Counted from the first letter of the stretch, positions 1-12,400 are shown. The stretch: 64,000 nt of DNA from Tardiphaga robiniae (GCF_013359755.1 NZ_JABMCJ010000079.1:62001-126000); one strand, 5' to 3'. Notes: generated from the sequence alone by a model not told the origin. A program made the numbers and translations.

Positions 1-272
1 CCGGACAATACGAGATCTGGCTGCTTGTCTTTCAGGATATGGCGCGCGCCCATGATGACGCAGTCGGTCGGCGTGCCGCGCACGGCATAGTGCCGCGGGC
101 CGACTTCGCGCAGCCGCAACGGATCGTTCAGCGACAATGAATGCGACACACCGGACTGATCGAGTTCGGGCGCCACCACCCAGACGTCGTCGGACAATTC
201 CTTGGCGATCTGCTCGATGATCTTCAGGCCGGGGGCGTGAATGCCGTCGTCATTGGTGCAGAGAATGCGCAT
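1..272 (-). CDS. surE: 5'/3'-nucleotidase SurE, N-terminal part (cut by window edge)
   Basis: Ninety codons are visible, beginning [10 protein letters not shown]; the Asp pair at residues 8-9 is the SurE metal-binding site, and the later SGVSHSLS and RGTPTDCV segments are family hallmarks. SurE is a metal-dependent phosphatase acting on nucleoside monophosphates. The start codon lies at 270-272. In many alphaproteobacteria surE follows serS directly; here a plus-strand gene sits between them. The C-terminal two thirds are outside the window. Confidence 0.93.
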   Translation of the reverse strand, partial: MRILCTNDDGIHAPGLKIIEQIAKELSDDVWVVAPELDQSGVSHSLSLNDPLRLREVGPRHYAVRGTPTDCVIMGARHILKDKQPDLVLS

Positions 273-461
273 TCGTGAGGTGCCTTTTCGATCGGGAGGG
301 CCGCTGGCCGGCACCGGTTTTTGCCAGCATGTGCCCGCTTTTGCCACCCCCATTTTGGGCGCTGCTCGTGCGCTGCCGAGGCTGTCTCGAAGGCGATTTT
401 TCCCGCGAGCCGGAACATTTCGGCGGCGCCGGGATTTTTAACTTAGGTAGGTGAGTGCCAG

Positions 462-1031
462 TTGCGTCTGAAGCATGCGCGCTCGACCCGGATGGCCTTG
501 GTCGCAGCGCCCCACAGGGCGACGGAGATGGCGAAACAGCTCGAACGGGTGTTGATCATCGGATTGCCGGCGATCGCGGTTGTCGCCCTGACGGGGTGGC
601 TGCTGCTTCCCAGATTGGCCGAGACCAAGCCCGATCTCACCCTCAAGACGGCGGTAGTGGCAACTATGCCCGACGAGTTGAGTGAGGAGGACTTTGCCAA
701 ACCCACTCCTTCACAACTCGTCAGCGTCCCCGACGCCGCGGAGCTCAACCGTCTCAGCCTCTCCCGCCAATCGTTTCGCCGCGGCGGCCTCGGCTCCAGG
801 GCGCTGATGACGTTCACAGTCCGCAACGCCAATGACTATCCGGTCAAGGACCTCGAAATCGCCTGCGCCTTCCGCAGCAGGGATGGGCGCTATGTGACGG
901 AGCGGCGCCGCGTCATCGCGGAGACCGTCAGCACGAAGAGCCGCAAGGCGTTTCCGATGACGCATATGGGCTTTGTCAACATAAAAGCCGAGAAAGCCAA
1001 ATGCGCGCTGGTCACAGCCAGCCGCGCCTGA
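462..1031 (+). CDS. membrane-anchored hypothetical protein
   Basis: I do not recognise a named family. The product has a basic N-terminus, one membrane segment (IGLPAIAVVALTGWLLL) and a soluble, probably periplasmic part whose end (FTVRNANDYPVKDLEIAC) resembles a small beta-sandwich of the kind found in FxLYD-like proteins. The TTG at 462 follows a purine-rich stretch (AGGTAGGTGAG) at suitable distance. In-frame ATGs at 492 and 528 are alternatives, but the GGAG next to 528 abuts the start with no spacing. It is convergent with serS and ends about 20 bases from the serS stop. Confidence 0.6.
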   Translation: MRLKHARSTRMALVAAPHRATEMAKQLERVLIIGLPAIAVVALTGWLLLPRLAETKPDLTLKTAVVATMPDELSEEDFAKPTPSQLVSVPDAAELNRLSLSRQSFRRGGLGSRALMTFTVRNANDYPVKDLEIACAFRSRDGRYVTERRRVIAETVSTKSRKAFPMTHMGFVNIKAEKAKCALVTASRA

Positions 1032-1052
1032 GCGGCTGGCGCGCGACGACGC

Positions 1053-2748
<1,696 letters not shown>

Positions 2749-2750
2749 AA

Positions 2751-2758
2751 TCACCTCC
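2751..2758 (-). promoter_or_regulatory. ribosome binding site fixing a GTG start
   Basis: On the minus strand this reads GGAGGTGA, ending just ahead of the GTG at 2746-2748. It is one of the strongest Shine-Dalgarno matches in the window and argues for GTG against the longer frame beginning at 2805. Confidence 0.7.
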
Positions 2759-2825
2759 GTAGCAGCGCCAGCTGCACAACTTAAGGTAGATTGCCACAAT
2801 TGCAATTACAAGAACACGTAGGCGC

Positions 2826-3641
2826 CTACTCCGCTGGCGTCACGTCCGTGCCGGTCCCCGCCGCAGCCTTGGCAGCAGCGGCCTTGGCGGCATTCTTCTC
2901 GACCATGCTGACCGCGATAATCGAACCTTCGTAGAGGATCAGCAGCGGGATTGCGAGGGAGGCCTGGCTGATCACATCGGGCGGCGTCAGCACGGCCGCG
3001 ATAACGAAAGCGATGACGATGAAGTAGCGGCGCTTTTCGCGCAGCTGCTTCGACGTGAGGATGCCGATGCGGCCAAGCAGTGTCAGGATGACGGGGAGCT
3101 GGAAGGCGATGCCGAAGGCGAAGATCAACGACATCATCAGCGAGAGATATTCGCCGACCTTGGGCAGCAGCGCGATCTGCGCGGTATCGGAGCTTCCGGT
3201 CTGCTGCATGCCCAGCGAAAACCGGATCAGCATCGGCAGCACCAGGAAATAGACCAGCAGCGAGCCCAACGCGAAGAAGAACGGCGTCGCGATCAGATAC
3301 GGCAGGAACGCGCCCTTCTCGTGCTTGTAGAGGCCGGGCGCCACGAACATGTAGATCTGCGCGGCGATCACGGGGAAGGAGATGAACCCAGCGCCGAACA
3401 TCGCGAGCTTCAGCTGGGTCAGGAAGTATTCCAGCAGCGCCGTGTAGATGAATTTCGAGTTCTCGGGGCCGGCGACCCAGACGAACGGCCAGACCAGCAC
3501 GTTGTAGATCTGCTTGGCGAAAAAGAAGCAGAAGATGAAGGCCACGGCAAATGCGAGCAGCGCCTTGATCAGCCGCGACCGCAGCTCGATCAGGTGATCC
3601 ATCAAGGGAGCCTTGGAGGCTTCGATATCTTCGGCACTCAT
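2826..3641 (-). CDS. tatC: Sec-independent translocase subunit TatC
   Basis: The 271-residue polytopic membrane protein receives twin-arginine signal peptides in the Tat export complex. The conserved N-terminal [13 protein letters not shown] segment, six predicted membrane helices and the cytoplasmic [13 protein letters not shown] loop before LTPPDVISQ are typical. The C-terminal tail is rich in Ala and Lys. Its ATG overlaps the tatB stop by four bases, so the two are probably translationally coupled. Confidence 0.97.
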   Translation of the reverse strand: MSAEDIEASKAPLMDHLIELRSRLIKALLAFAVAFIFCFFFAKQIYNVLVWPFVWVAGPENSKFIYTALLEYFLTQLKLAMFGAGFISFPVIAAQIYMFVAPGLYKHEKGAFLPYLIATPFFFALGSLLVYFLVLPMLIRFSLGMQQTGSSDTAQIALLPKVGEYLSLMMSLIFAFGIAFQLPVILTLLGRIGILTSKQLREKRRYFIVIAFVIAAVLTPPDVISQASLAIPLLILYEGSIIAVSMVEKNAAKAAAAKAAAGTGTDVTPAE

Positions 3642-4162
3642 GACGCTTTGGCGTCCTTCAGAACATCGGGACTGGCCGCGTCGGGGGCTGCTGCGCCATC
3701 ATGGGCGGCAGCGGGAGTTTCGACCGGCGACGGCTGCACTTCCCGGGTAATGGCCAGCGGCTCGTTTACCGCAGCAGTTTCCTGCGCATGCGTCTCGGCC
3801 TCAACGAAGGTCTCGGGTGTAGGCGGCTCGGGCGTGGTGGGCACGGCCGGAGGCGTGTCGAGATTGTCAGCCTTGTCGATGGCCATGGCATCGCTGACGT
3901 CCTTGGTCAGCGAGGTCATGATGTTGTTGGTGGTGAAGCCGGAGGCGACATCCTTCACGTCGTCGAAGGCCTTTTTGACGTCGGCCATTTCGGCTTCGCG
4001 CATCGCCTCGTTGAACTGGCCCTGGAATTCCGAGGCCATCTTGCGGGCCTTGCCCATCCACTGCCCGACCATGCGCAGCACGCCGGGCAGTTCTTTCGGG
4101 CCGATGGCAATCAGCGCGACGACCGCGATGACGACCAGTTCACTCCACCCGATATCGAACAT
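3638..4162 (-). CDS. tatB: Sec-independent translocase subunit TatB
   Basis: The 174-residue product has the TatB pattern: one N-terminal membrane helix ([20 protein letters not shown]), the GPKELP hinge, an amphipathic helix through about residue 70 and a long Pro/Glu/Ala-rich tail expected to be disordered. TatB pairs with TatC in the signal-peptide receptor. The gene lies between tatA (85-base gap) and tatC (overlap). Confidence 0.95.
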   Translation of the reverse strand: MFDIGWSELVVIAVVALIAIGPKELPGVLRMVGQWMGKARKMASEFQGQFNEAMREAEMADVKKAFDDVKDVASGFTTNNIMTSLTKDVSDAMAIDKADNLDTPPAVPTTPEPPTPETFVEAETHAQETAAVNEPLAITREVQPSPVETPAAAHDGAAAPDAASPDVLKDAKAS

Positions 4163-4247
4163 GAAAAAATCCGCTCACGCGGGGCTGGATGTGCCCGCGT
4201 CTCCTTCAATGGCCGCCGCGATCCCCAAGGACAATCCCTTCGGAACC

Positions 4248-4487
4248 TCAGACAACCTTGCTGCCGACGTCCGTACGGTTGGCGGTCGGCGCCGGCGGGG
4301 TCTGGTCGATGGTGCGGACCGGCTCGGTCGGCTTGTCTGCCGGCTTGTCGTCGTCCGCCATGCCCTTCTTGAAGGCCTTGATACCCTGCGCAACGTCGCC
4401 CATCAGGTCGGAAATCTTGCCGCGCCCGAACAACAGCAGGACCACTCCGATCACGACGATCCAGTGCCAAATGCTGAGTGAACCCAT
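4248..4487 (-). CDS. tatA: Sec-independent translocase subunit TatA
   Basis: The 79-residue product starts [20 protein letters not shown], followed by the diagnostic [12 protein letters not shown] hinge and the amphipathic GIKAFKKGM helix. TatA oligomers form the translocation pore. It heads the order tatA-tatB-tatC and follows scpB on the same strand after a gap that contains a hairpin. Confidence 0.96.
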   Translation of the reverse strand: MGSLSIWHWIVVIGVVLLLFGRGKISDLMGDVAQGIKAFKKGMADDDKPADKPTEPVRTIDQTPPAPTANRTDVGSKVV

Positions 4488-4594
4488 CCTGCTAACCCTC
4501 CAAACACGCGGCCAGTCGCCCGGCCTGATCTGACCGGAAAGTAGGCTGCGGGGGTGTCAAAAACAAGGACTTAACCCTCGTGGAATCGCGGATG

Positions 4595-4613
4595 TCGCGG
4601 CGCAATGCCGCGA
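4595..4613 (-). terminator. hairpin between scpB and tatA
   Basis: A seven-base stem (TCGCGGC/GCCGCGA) with a five-base loop lies just after the scpB stop. On the minus strand a T-rich stretch (TTGTTTTTG) follows only about 30 bases later, so termination is possible but not clear. Confidence 0.35.
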
Positions 4614-4628
4614 GCGTTAATGCCGCGA

Positions 4629-5726
4629 TCAATGCTTGCTGTCGTTGTCCCGGTCGGTTGCGTCCGGCTCAGCGTCATCCGGCTCATCTTCGTCCTGATC
4701 GTCCTCGTCGTCTTCCGCGTCGTCGGAATCGTCTTCATCGTCGTCGAGTTCGGCCGTTTCGGGCTCAGCGGTCTCGTCTTCATCCGACTCGGGCTCTGCG
4801 ACTTCAGCCGCTTCGGCCTCGCCTTGCTCGGGCTCGATCACGTCGAGATCACGCGCTTCAAGTTCCGCGACCTCGGCCGCTTCGCTCTCTGGCTCCACGA
4901 CATCTGCCGTTTCAGTGAATTCGGCCTTGGCCTCGGCAAATGCCTGGGCCTCACCAGCGTATCCGACAGTCCCGGCTTCGGGTTCCTTGAGCTGCAGTTC
5001 GGGGAATTCCGGATCGGGTGCCGACAGCGCCAGTTCCAGTTCGCCGCCCTCCAGCGGATCCTCGTCCTCGCGGAGCGTTGGATCGTCGGACGGATTGGGC
5101 ACGCTGAAGCCGGACGGCAGCCGCGAATCCAGCAGACCAGTACCCTTGAGTTCCTCAAGACCTGGCAAATCGCCGAGCGCCTCCAGGCTGAACTGCGACA
5201 GGAAGCTCTCGGTGGTGCCGAAAGTCAGCGGACGGCCCGGCGTCTTGCGACGGCCGCGCGGCTTGATCCAGCCGGTTTCCAACAGCACGTCGAGCGTGCC
5301 CTTGGAGGTGATGACGCCGCGAATATCTTCGATTTCGGCACGGGTCACCGGCTGGTGATAGGCAACGATGGCGAGCACTTCGATCGCCGCACGCGACAGC
5401 TTGCGGGTTTCGGTGGTCTCGCGGGTCATCAGCCAGGACAGGTCACCAGCGGTGCGGAACGTCCATTTGTTGGCGACACGGACCAGATTGACGCCGCGCA
5501 TGGCGTAATCGGCCTGCAACTGCGCCAGTGCCGCCTTGATATCGACGCCATCCGGCATGCGCTTGGCCAGCGCGGATTGGTCGAGCGGCTCGGTGGATGC
5601 GAACAACAGCGCTTCGAGCAGGCGCAATTCTTCTGGGCGCGCCTCCGACTGGACCTCGGATTGTCCCTCGGACTGCACGATCTGATCCTCGACATCGTCG
5701 ATGCGTTTCTCGGCGAGGCTTGCCAT
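4629..5726 (-). CDS. scpB: SMC-Scp complex subunit ScpB
   Basis: ScpB is the winged-helix dimer subunit that, with ScpA and SMC, forms the bacterial condensin needed for chromosome segregation. The first 190 or so residues carry the tandem winged helices (LLFASTEPLDQSALAKRM; AIEVLAIVAYHQPVTRAEIE). The remainder is unusually long and acidic, ending in a run dominated by Asp and Glu. The ATG at 5726 has AAGGAG upstream; a GTG at 5747 overlaps that ribosome site and is less likely. The product has 365 residues. Confidence 0.94.
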   Translation of the reverse strand: MASLAEKRIDDVEDQIVQSEGQSEVQSEARPEELRLLEALLFASTEPLDQSALAKRMPDGVDIKAALAQLQADYAMRGVNLVRVANKWTFRTAGDLSWLMTRETTETRKLSRAAIEVLAIVAYHQPVTRAEIEDIRGVITSKGTLDVLLETGWIKPRGRRKTPGRPLTFGTTESFLSQFSLEALGDLPGLEELKGTGLLDSRLPSGFSVPNPSDDPTLREDEDPLEGGELELALSAPDPEFPELQLKEPEAGTVGYAGEAQAFAEAKAEFTETADVVEPESEAAEVAELEARDLDVIEPEQGEAEAAEVAEPESDEDETAEPETAELDDDEDDSDDAEDDEDDQDEDEPDDAEPDATDRDNDSKH

Positions 5727-5747
5727 GTCTGGATCTCCTTCTTCCAC

Positions 5748-6575
5748 TTACTCGGCCGGAACTTCCGGCTCCACCTGCACAGGCTGGACGATGTGCTTGC
5801 GGAAATACAAAGGCGCGAATGCTTCTTTCTGGCTGAGGTCGAGCGTGCCCTCACGGACCAGTTCAAGCGCAGCTGCAAAACTCGAGGCCATCACCGTCGC
5901 GCGCTGCGCGGGGTCGGCGACATAGGCCAGCAGATATTCGTCGAGGCGGCTCCAGTCCTCGGCCATGCCGACCAACCGTTCCAGCGAGGCGCGCGCTTCG
6001 CTCAGCGACCAGACGGTGCGCTTAGCGAGATGGACGCGCGTCAGCACGCGAGCCTGGCGCTGGGTCGCATAGGCCGACAGCAGGTCGTAAAGCGTCGCTG
6101 TGAAGCGCGGATGCTTCACCTCGGCAATCGACTCGGGAACGCCGCGCGGAAAGATGTCGCGGTTGAGCTGCGGCCGGGTCATCAGCCTGTTCGAGGCCTC
6201 GCGGATGGCTTCGAGGCGGCGCAGCCGGTTGGCCAACGCGGTCGCCATATCCTCGGCGCTCGGGCCTTCGCCCGGCACCGTCGTATCCGGCAGCAGCAGG
6301 CGCGACTTCAGGAATGCCAGCCACGCCGCCATCACCAGATAGTCGGCAGCCAGTTCCAGACGGATCTTCCGCGCGGCTTCGATGAACAACAGATACTGGT
6401 CAGCCAGCGCGAGAATCGAAATCTTGTGCAGGTCGACCTTCTGCTGACGTGCGAGCGCGAGCAGCAGGTCGAGCGGGCCTTCGTAACCTTCGACGTCGAC
6501 GACCAGCGACGGCTCGTCGTCGGGAACGACCTCGGCCGGCAGTCCGGTCTCAAACGACAAAATCTCAGCGCTCAT
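5748..6575 (-). CDS. scpA: SMC-Scp complex subunit ScpA (kleisin)
   Basis: The 275-residue product shows the ScpA signature VEGYEGPLDLLLALARQQK near residue 30 and a winged-helix C-terminus (VMASSFAAALELVREGTL). The kleisin bridges SMC heads and binds ScpB. The gene overlaps nagZ by four bases and its stop lies 21 bases before the scpB start, indicating one transcript nagZ-scpA-scpB. Confidence 0.96.
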   Translation of the reverse strand: MSAEILSFETGLPAEVVPDDEPSLVVDVEGYEGPLDLLLALARQQKVDLHKISILALADQYLLFIEAARKIRLELAADYLVMAAWLAFLKSRLLLPDTTVPGEGPSAEDMATALANRLRRLEAIREASNRLMTRPQLNRDIFPRGVPESIAEVKHPRFTATLYDLLSAYATQRQARVLTRVHLAKRTVWSLSEARASLERLVGMAEDWSRLDEYLLAYVADPAQRATVMASSFAAALELVREGTLDLSQKEAFAPLYFRKHIVQPVQVEPEVPAE

Positions 6576-7597
6576 GCACTTGCTCCTGCTCGAGCGATCA
6601 AGGCGTCCAGTTCCGCGCGGCCAGCGGCGCGGTCGAACGGCTGCGGCTGACCGCGGGCGGCGATGGCCGCCTTGGCGCGCTCAAGCGCCTTCCCGGCCAG
6701 AACCGGGGTCTCGCTGACGACGTCGCGCATCTCGTCCAGCTTGCCGTTGCAATGCAGGACCATGTCGCACCCCGCGCTGACGACCGCCCGTGTGCGTTCC
6801 GCGATCGATCCCGCCAGAGCATTCATGGACACGTCATCACTCATCAACAAACCTTGGAACCCGATACTGCCGCGAATCACCTGCTCGATGATTGTCGCAG
6901 AAGTCGTGGCCGGTTGGGTGGCGTCCAGAGCGCTAAACACAACATGTGCAGTCATCGCCATCGGCAGGTCGGCTAGCGGACGAAACGCTTCGAAATCAGA
7001 GGCTTCGAGCTCACTCTTCGCGTTATCCACGATCGGCAATTTGAAATGGGTGTCGGCCGTGGCCCGACCATGGCCGGGAATGTGTTTGAGGACCGGTAGA
7101 ATGCCACCTTGCGACAGACCGTCGGTCACGGCGCGGGCAATAATCGCGACCTTGCCGGGCTCGGTGCCGTAGGCGCGATTGCCGATCACGGCATCAGCGC
7201 CTTCCACGGGGACGTCCGCCAGCGGCAGGCAGTCCACGGTGATGCCGAGGTCCACAAGGTCACTCGCGATGAGCCGTGAGCTCAGCCAGGCGGCCCTGAG
7301 GCCTGCTTCCGGGTCCGCGTCATAGAGCGTACCGAACACAGCACCGGGCGGATAGACCGGCCAGTGCGGCGGTCCCAGACGCTGCACACGCCCGCCTTCT
7401 TGGTCGATCAGGACCGGCGCATCGAGATCACCGGTCGTGTTTCGCAATTCTTCTACAAGTCGAGCAACTTGGGCGGGATTATCGACATTGCGCTTGAAGA
7501 GAATGAAGCCCCACGGCCGTTCCGCGCGCAGAAATGCGCGCTCTTCAGCGGTCAGCTCCAGCCCAGATACACCGGTGATGAATGCGCGTGTGCTCAT
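6572..7597 (-). CDS. nagZ: beta-N-acetylhexosaminidase NagZ (GH3)
   Basis: NagZ removes N-acetylglucosamine from 1,6-anhydro-muropeptides in cytoplasmic cell-wall recycling. The 341-residue product has the GH3 landmarks LIDQEGGRVQRL, KHIPGHGRATADTHF (flexible loop with the catalytic His) and the nucleophile loop SDDVSMNAL. It lacks a signal peptide, as expected. The ATGA overlap with scpA implies coupling. Confidence 0.95.
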   Translation of the reverse strand: MSTRAFITGVSGLELTAEERAFLRAERPWGFILFKRNVDNPAQVARLVEELRNTTGDLDAPVLIDQEGGRVQRLGPPHWPVYPPGAVFGTLYDADPEAGLRAAWLSSRLIASDLVDLGITVDCLPLADVPVEGADAVIGNRAYGTEPGKVAIIARAVTDGLSQGGILPVLKHIPGHGRATADTHFKLPIVDNAKSELEASDFEAFRPLADLPMAMTAHVVFSALDATQPATTSATIIEQVIRGSIGFQGLLMSDDVSMNALAGSIAERTRAVVSAGCDMVLHCNGKLDEMRDVVSETPVLAGKALERAKAAIAARGQPQPFDRAAGRAELDALIARAGASA

Positions 7598-7643
7598 GGG
7601 GCCGATTAGCCCCCATCAACGCCCAGGGTCAAGGAAACGGCCG

Positions 7644-9128
7644 TTAATTCCTTTGGACGACGCACTGTCCGCCGGCAGATTTCAGGTTCCCGCAGACCTG
7701 TGAGGCTTCGTCCTGCGAGCCGAACGGTCCAACCATGGCCCGATAATAGGTCCCCTTGTCGCCAAGGTCGGCCTTCTTGATCAACGGCGCACGCGATCCC
7801 AGCACCGAGGGGAACTTGGTCTGTAGGGCACGGAACGACGCCTGCGCATCGCCCTCCGACCGCTGGGACGATACCTGGACCACATAGCCGCCGCTGGAGG
7901 CGACTGGGGCCGCCTGCTGGGTCGGGTTGGTCGAGGCCATACGCGAGGGCGCCGGAGGAGCGGCTGCAGCCGGAGGCGCGGCCTGCGGCGACAGTGACAT
8001 CGGGGCATTGGCTGATGCGTTGGCATTGGTCGCGCGCGGTGCCGCAGCGGGCGCGGCTGCAGGAACCGCTGCCGGAGCGGCGATGCGGGCCGGCGCCTGA
8101 CGCGCGGCCGGTGTGGCCCCGGCGTCGGACTGGTCACCCTTGACGGCAAAAGTACGGATCTTGCGAGGCTCATCGCCCTGCATCGCGCCATTGCCCACCA
8201 TCGGCTTGTTGGATGGCGAGACGCTGGCTGTCGATGGCGGGTTGGCGTTCTGGTTCAGCGGCGGGAATACCACGCGCGGACCAGCCTTGGTGGCATCCTG
8301 CACGTTGACGGGCTGCTCTTCGCGCGACACCAACCGCTCGGGGGCTGCGCCGCCGAGACGATCTTGAATCGGCTTGCCGTCGGCCGCGGCTGTCGCCGAC
8401 GGCGGGACGATCTTGTTCGGACCGGGCTCGGCCTTGATCACCGGCGGTTCGCCGGTGCGCGCCGATCCCATAAATGTACGATAGGCGAAGGCAGCACCGG
8501 TACCCACTACGGCCAGCGCCAGCACGATGGCGACGGTCGCCATGCCACCGCGGCGCTTCGGCGCCTCTTCCTGCTCGGCATAACCGTCCTGATAGGCGTA
8601 GGGATCGTCCTGATACTGATCGTCCAGCGGATGCTGGGCCTGTGCGCCATCGACGTGGCCATACAGCGCATCGTCATAACGATTGGGATCATGCGGCGCG
8701 TGAGCCTGGTCGTACTGGCCCTGATAGTCCTGCGCCTGATGATCCGTATGCGCGGCAAATGCCGGCGCCTGATGATAATCGGCCTCCGGCTGCAGATGCT
8801 GCGGCTCCTGATGCTGAGCGCCGTAACGCTGCACCGGATGAAGATTCTCGAACTCCTGCTGCTGCGGCTCATGGGCTACCGCACGCTGCATCCACGGCGG
8901 CGGGCCGGGCTGCGCGGGTTCTTCCTCATATTCCGGCTCGTCCTGATAGGCCGGTTCAGCCTGGCGCGGCGCGGGCGCCGGGCGGCTGTTGCTCGCAAAC
9001 GGGTCGGTTTGCCCGATCAGCCGCGCGAGTTCGGCGAGCGGATCGCCCTCACCCTTCGTCCGCGATTGAGCGTCGCGGCCGTAATCGTCATCCGCTGGGA
9101 AAGGTCGGTTCTGGTATCGATTAGCCAT
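7644..9128 (-). CDS. SPOR-domain membrane protein
   Basis: The 494-residue protein has a cytoplasmic part of about 195 residues rich in Gln, His, Pro, Asp and Tyr, one membrane helix at about 196-216 (MATVAIVLALAVVGTGAAF), a long Ala/Pro-rich periplasmic linker and a C-terminal SPOR domain at about 413-494 (GGYVVQVSSQ to the end). SPOR domains bind denuded peptidoglycan at division sites. Placement between argS and nagZ on the same strand, 46 bases ahead of nagZ, fits a cell-envelope role. The exact partner is unknown. Confidence 0.88.
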   Translation of the reverse strand: MANRYQNRPFPADDDYGRDAQSRTKGEGDPLAELARLIGQTDPFASNSRPAPAPRQAEPAYQDEPEYEEEPAQPGPPPWMQRAVAHEPQQQEFENLHPVQRYGAQHQEPQHLQPEADYHQAPAFAAHTDHQAQDYQGQYDQAHAPHDPNRYDDALYGHVDGAQAQHPLDDQYQDDPYAYQDGYAEQEEAPKRRGGMATVAIVLALAVVGTGAAFAYRTFMGSARTGEPPVIKAEPGPNKIVPPSATAAADGKPIQDRLGGAAPERLVSREEQPVNVQDATKAGPRVVFPPLNQNANPPSTASVSPSNKPMVGNGAMQGDEPRKIRTFAVKGDQSDAGATPAARQAPARIAAPAAVPAAAPAAAPRATNANASANAPMSLSPQAAPPAAAAPPAPSRMASTNPTQQAAPVASSGGYVVQVSSQRSEGDAQASFRALQTKFPSVLGSRAPLIKKADLGDKGTYYRAMVGPFGSQDEASQVCGNLKSAGGQCVVQRN

Positions 9129-9233
9129 TGTGATGTCGCATCCCCTTCGGGAAAGCCGCCAACCCGCTTTTCAAACGAAACAGCTGCTATCAAGAACCAC
9201 CCACAGATCCCCATGTGAGCGGCCGTCCCCTGT

Positions 9234-11027
9234 CTACCGCATCTCGTCCGGTGCGGTGACGCCGAGAACGGCGAGGCCCGAAGCCAGGACTGAGACGACG
9301 CTCTGGACGAGTGCCAATCGCGCTTTGGTAAGTTCTGCATCATTAGTGATAATGAAGCGTAAATGAGGCATATCCCGTCCGCGCGTCCAGAGCGCATGAA
9401 ATTCGCTGGCGAGATCATACAGATAGAAAGCTATGCGGTGCGGCTCATGCGCCGTGGCCGCAGATTCTATCATCCGTGGGTACAATGCTAACTGCCGCAT
9501 CAGGCCCAGCTCGGCGATATCGTCGAGCCGCTCCATCACCGCGTCTTGTAGATAGGCAATGCGCGCCTCGGTTTCCAGAGGCAGGTCGGCCAGCATCTCC
9601 CGCGCATTGCGGAAGATCGAATGGCCGCGGGCATGCCCGTACTGGACATAGAAAACCGGATTGTCCTTGGACTGCTCGATCACCTTGGCGAGGTCAAAAT
9701 CCAGCACCGCGTCGTTCTTCCGGAACAGCATCATGAAGCGCACGGCGTCGGAGCCGACCTCGTCGACCACTTCGCGCAGGGTAACGAAATCGCCGGAGCG
9801 CTTCGACATCTTCACCGGCTCGCCATTGCGTAACAGCTTTACAAGCTGCACGATCTTGACGTCGAGCTCAGCCTTCCCTGCCGTCACCGCCTTGATCGCC
9901 GCCTGCACACGCTTGATGTAGCCGCCGTGATCGGCGCCCCAGACGTCGACCATGTTGAGGAAGCCACGGTCGAACTTAGTCTTGTGATAGGCGATATCGG
10001 ACGCAAAATACGTGTAGCCGCCATCCGACTTCAGCAGCGGACGATCGACATCGTCGCCATAGGCGGTGGCGCGGAACAGGGTCTGCTCGCGGTCTTCGTA
10101 ATCGTCGATCGGCTTGCCCTTCGGCGGTGGCAACCGGCCCTCATAGACATCGCCCTTGGCGCGCAGGAAATCGATGGTCGCGCCAACCATGTCGGTGCTG
10201 CCAGCGATCAGCGAGCGCTCGGAGAAGAACACTCCGTGGGAGATGTTCAACGCGGCGAGATCGCCCTTGATCATCTCCATCATCATGGAAATGGCCTTGG
10301 CGCGCGTGATCGGCAGCCACTTGTCCTCGGGCATCTGGTTCAGCGCAGCGCCGTACTCAGCCACGAGCGCCTGCCCCACCGGCACCAGATAGTCGCCGGG
10401 ATACAAGCCTTCCGGAATGTCACCGATAGCTTCGCCTAGCGCCTCGCGGTAGCGCAGATGTGCCGAGCGCGCGAGCACGTCGACCTGTGCGCCGGCGTCG
10501 TTGATGTAGTATTCGCGGGTGACGTCATAACCGGCGCAATCGAGCAGGCTCGCCAGTGCATCGCCAAACACGGCGCCGCGGCAATGGCCAACATGCATCG
10601 GTCCCGTCGGATTGGCCGACACGTATTCGACATTGACCTTCTCACCGGCTCCGACCGCGCTCCGACCATACGAGGCACCGTCGCGCAACACCGCGCGCAG
10701 CGCATCGGCCCAGGCCGACGACTTCAGCGTGAGATTGATGAAGCCGGGTCCGGCGACATCCACCGACGTCACCAGATCGTCTTCGCGCAGCTTCGCAGCG
10801 ATAGCGTCAGCCAGATCGCGCGGCTTGGCTTTCGCCTCTTTCGCCAGCACCATCGCGGCATTGCTCGCCATGTCGCCATGCGACGCATCCTTGGTCGGCT
10901 CGACGACGACGCGCGACAAATCGATGCCGGCGGGCAACACGCCTTCACTGACGAGGGCGTTGCAGATCGCGTGAACGCGCGCGAGCACGTTGGCGAACAG
11001 ATGCGGGGTCGGAACAGTCGAGGCCAT
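9234..11027 (-). CDS. argS: arginine--tRNA ligase
   Basis: The 597-residue class I synthetase shows the N-terminal Add-1 domain, the HIGH-type motif in [15 protein letters not shown], the KMSK motif in [13 protein letters not shown] and the C-terminal anticodon-binding helical domain ending GVTAPDEMR. The start at 11027 ([14 protein letters not shown]) is chosen because the 48 upstream codons in the frame do not look like ArgRS. No strong ribosome site is visible there. Confidence 0.96.
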   Translation of the reverse strand: MASTVPTPHLFANVLARVHAICNALVSEGVLPAGIDLSRVVVEPTKDASHGDMASNAAMVLAKEAKAKPRDLADAIAAKLREDDLVTSVDVAGPGFINLTLKSSAWADALRAVLRDGASYGRSAVGAGEKVNVEYVSANPTGPMHVGHCRGAVFGDALASLLDCAGYDVTREYYINDAGAQVDVLARSAHLRYREALGEAIGDIPEGLYPGDYLVPVGQALVAEYGAALNQMPEDKWLPITRAKAISMMMEMIKGDLAALNISHGVFFSERSLIAGSTDMVGATIDFLRAKGDVYEGRLPPPKGKPIDDYEDREQTLFRATAYGDDVDRPLLKSDGGYTYFASDIAYHKTKFDRGFLNMVDVWGADHGGYIKRVQAAIKAVTAGKAELDVKIVQLVKLLRNGEPVKMSKRSGDFVTLREVVDEVGSDAVRFMMLFRKNDAVLDFDLAKVIEQSKDNPVFYVQYGHARGHSIFRNAREMLADLPLETEARIAYLQDAVMERLDDIAELGLMRQLALYPRMIESAATAHEPHRIAFYLYDLASEFHALWTRGRDMPHLRFIITNDAELTKARLALVQSVVSVLASGLAVLGVTAPDEMR

Positions 11028-11185
11028 GGCGATACGGGAACCAGCTTGCGCCGGAGGATTCCGGCAGGATTGCATCAGGATGGAATAGCGGTTTCGGGGG
11101 CGTTCCGCCAATTCTTTGACGGCCGATCCGCCAAGTGGGCAAGGATCAAAATCTGTAGCCCCGAAAGGCACTTAGAAGCCTTCGC

Positions 11186-12400
11186 CTAACGCAATTCGGG
11201 GGTCGAGTCAAAGAGCCGGATATGTTCGGTGATGGCAAAACGGTCGGTCATCCCGGCAATGAAATTGCCGATCCGGCGCGCCTGTTCGCCCTCCGATTCC
11301 GGCTCGGCGCCTTCAGGGGGCTGCCATTCGGGCGGTAGATCCTCGGGCGCGCGCTGATAGCGTGCGAACAGGTCGGTAACCAGACATTCCGCCTCGACCA
11401 TCACCCGCATGACACGCTCATGGCGATACATGTGCTGCCAGAGGAAGGCCTTGATCCCAGCCTCGGCTTCTGCCGCGTCAGCACGAAACGCGACGAGCTT
11501 GCGCCCGCAGCGGCGAATGTCCTCCGTGGATTTCGGCAACACCGCGGCTAGTCGTTGTTCCGTCTCACCGACGACCGCACCGATCAGATAGGAAATCAGC
11601 TCGCGCACCAGTTCGGCACCGCGCCGGCTCTCGTCGAGACCGGGATAGCGCGTGTCGATCTTGGCGATCATGTCTTGCGTCAGCGGCATCGCCTTGAGGT
11701 CATCGACGGTGAACAGCCCGGCGCGCAACCCATCGTCGATGTCGTGAGCGTCATAGGCGATATCATCTGCGATCGCCGCAACCTGAGCCTCCATTGACGC
11801 GAAGCTCGACAGCTCCAGATCAAAGGTGCGGTCATATTCGGTGATCCCGAATGGCACGCCGTGAGTGGCATAACGTCCGACCGGCGCGCCTAACGCGTCG
11901 GTCAGAGGCCCGTTGTGTTTGACGATGCCTTCTAGGGTTTCCCAGGTCAGGTTGAGGCCATCGAACTCGGGATACCGATGCTCCAGCGACGTGACGAGGC
12001 GCAGGGTCTGGGCGTTATGATCGAAGCCGCCATGGGCCTCGAGACAGGCGTCCAGCGCCCGCTCGCCGGCATGGCCGAACGGCGGATGGCCGATGTCATG
12101 GGCCAGCGCCAGGGTCTCGGTCAGGTCCTCGTCGAGGCCCAGTTGCCGGGCCACGGCGCGGGCGATCTGCGCCACTTCCAACGTGTGGGTGAGACGGGTG
12201 CGGTAATGATCGCCCTCATGGAACACGAAGACCTGGGTCTTGTGCTTGAGCCGGCGAAACGCAGTCGAGTGGATGACCCGGTCGCAATCCCGGCGAAACG
12301 CGCTGCGGGTCCGGCTCGGAGCCTCGGAAAACAGCCGTCCACGGCTGCGATCGGGGTCGCAGGCATAGGGTGCGCGGGGAGCAGCCATTCCGACCGACAC
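11186..12400 (-). CDS. dgt: deoxyguanosinetriphosphate triphosphohydrolase-like protein
   Basis: This is an HD-superfamily dNTPase. The metal-binding His and the HD pair appear in [17 protein letters not shown] and [17 protein letters not shown], with a further Asp in [16 protein letters not shown]. The 404 residues match the short dGTPase-like branch of alphaproteobacteria. A GTG at 12400 is used; an in-frame ATG at 12388 is an alternative. It is divergent from erpA across about 100 bases and lies 158 bases from argS. Confidence 0.95.
   Translation of the reverse strand: MSVGMAAPRAPYACDPDRSRGRLFSEAPSRTRSAFRRDCDRVIHSTAFRRLKHKTQVFVFHEGDHYRTRLTHTLEVAQIARAVARQLGLDEDLTETLALAHDIGHPPFGHAGERALDACLEAHGGFDHNAQTLRLVTSLEHRYPEFDGLNLTWETLEGIVKHNGPLTDALGAPVGRYATHGVPFGITEYDRTFDLELSSFASMEAQVAAIADDIAYDAHDIDDGLRAGLFTVDDLKAMPLTQDMIAKIDTRYPGLDESRRGAELVRELISYLIGAVVGETEQRLAAVLPKSTEDIRRCGRKLVAFRADAAEAEAGIKAFLWQHMYRHERVMRVMVEAECLVTDLFARYQRAPEDLPPEWQPPEGAEPESEGEQARRIGNFIAGMTDRFAITEHIRLFDSTPELR

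Noticed and set aside
4605..6650. 681-codon plus-strand open frame
   Set aside because: It lies entirely antisense to scpB and scpA, which match their families throughout; composition is that of a reversed G+C-rich gene and no domain is recognisable.
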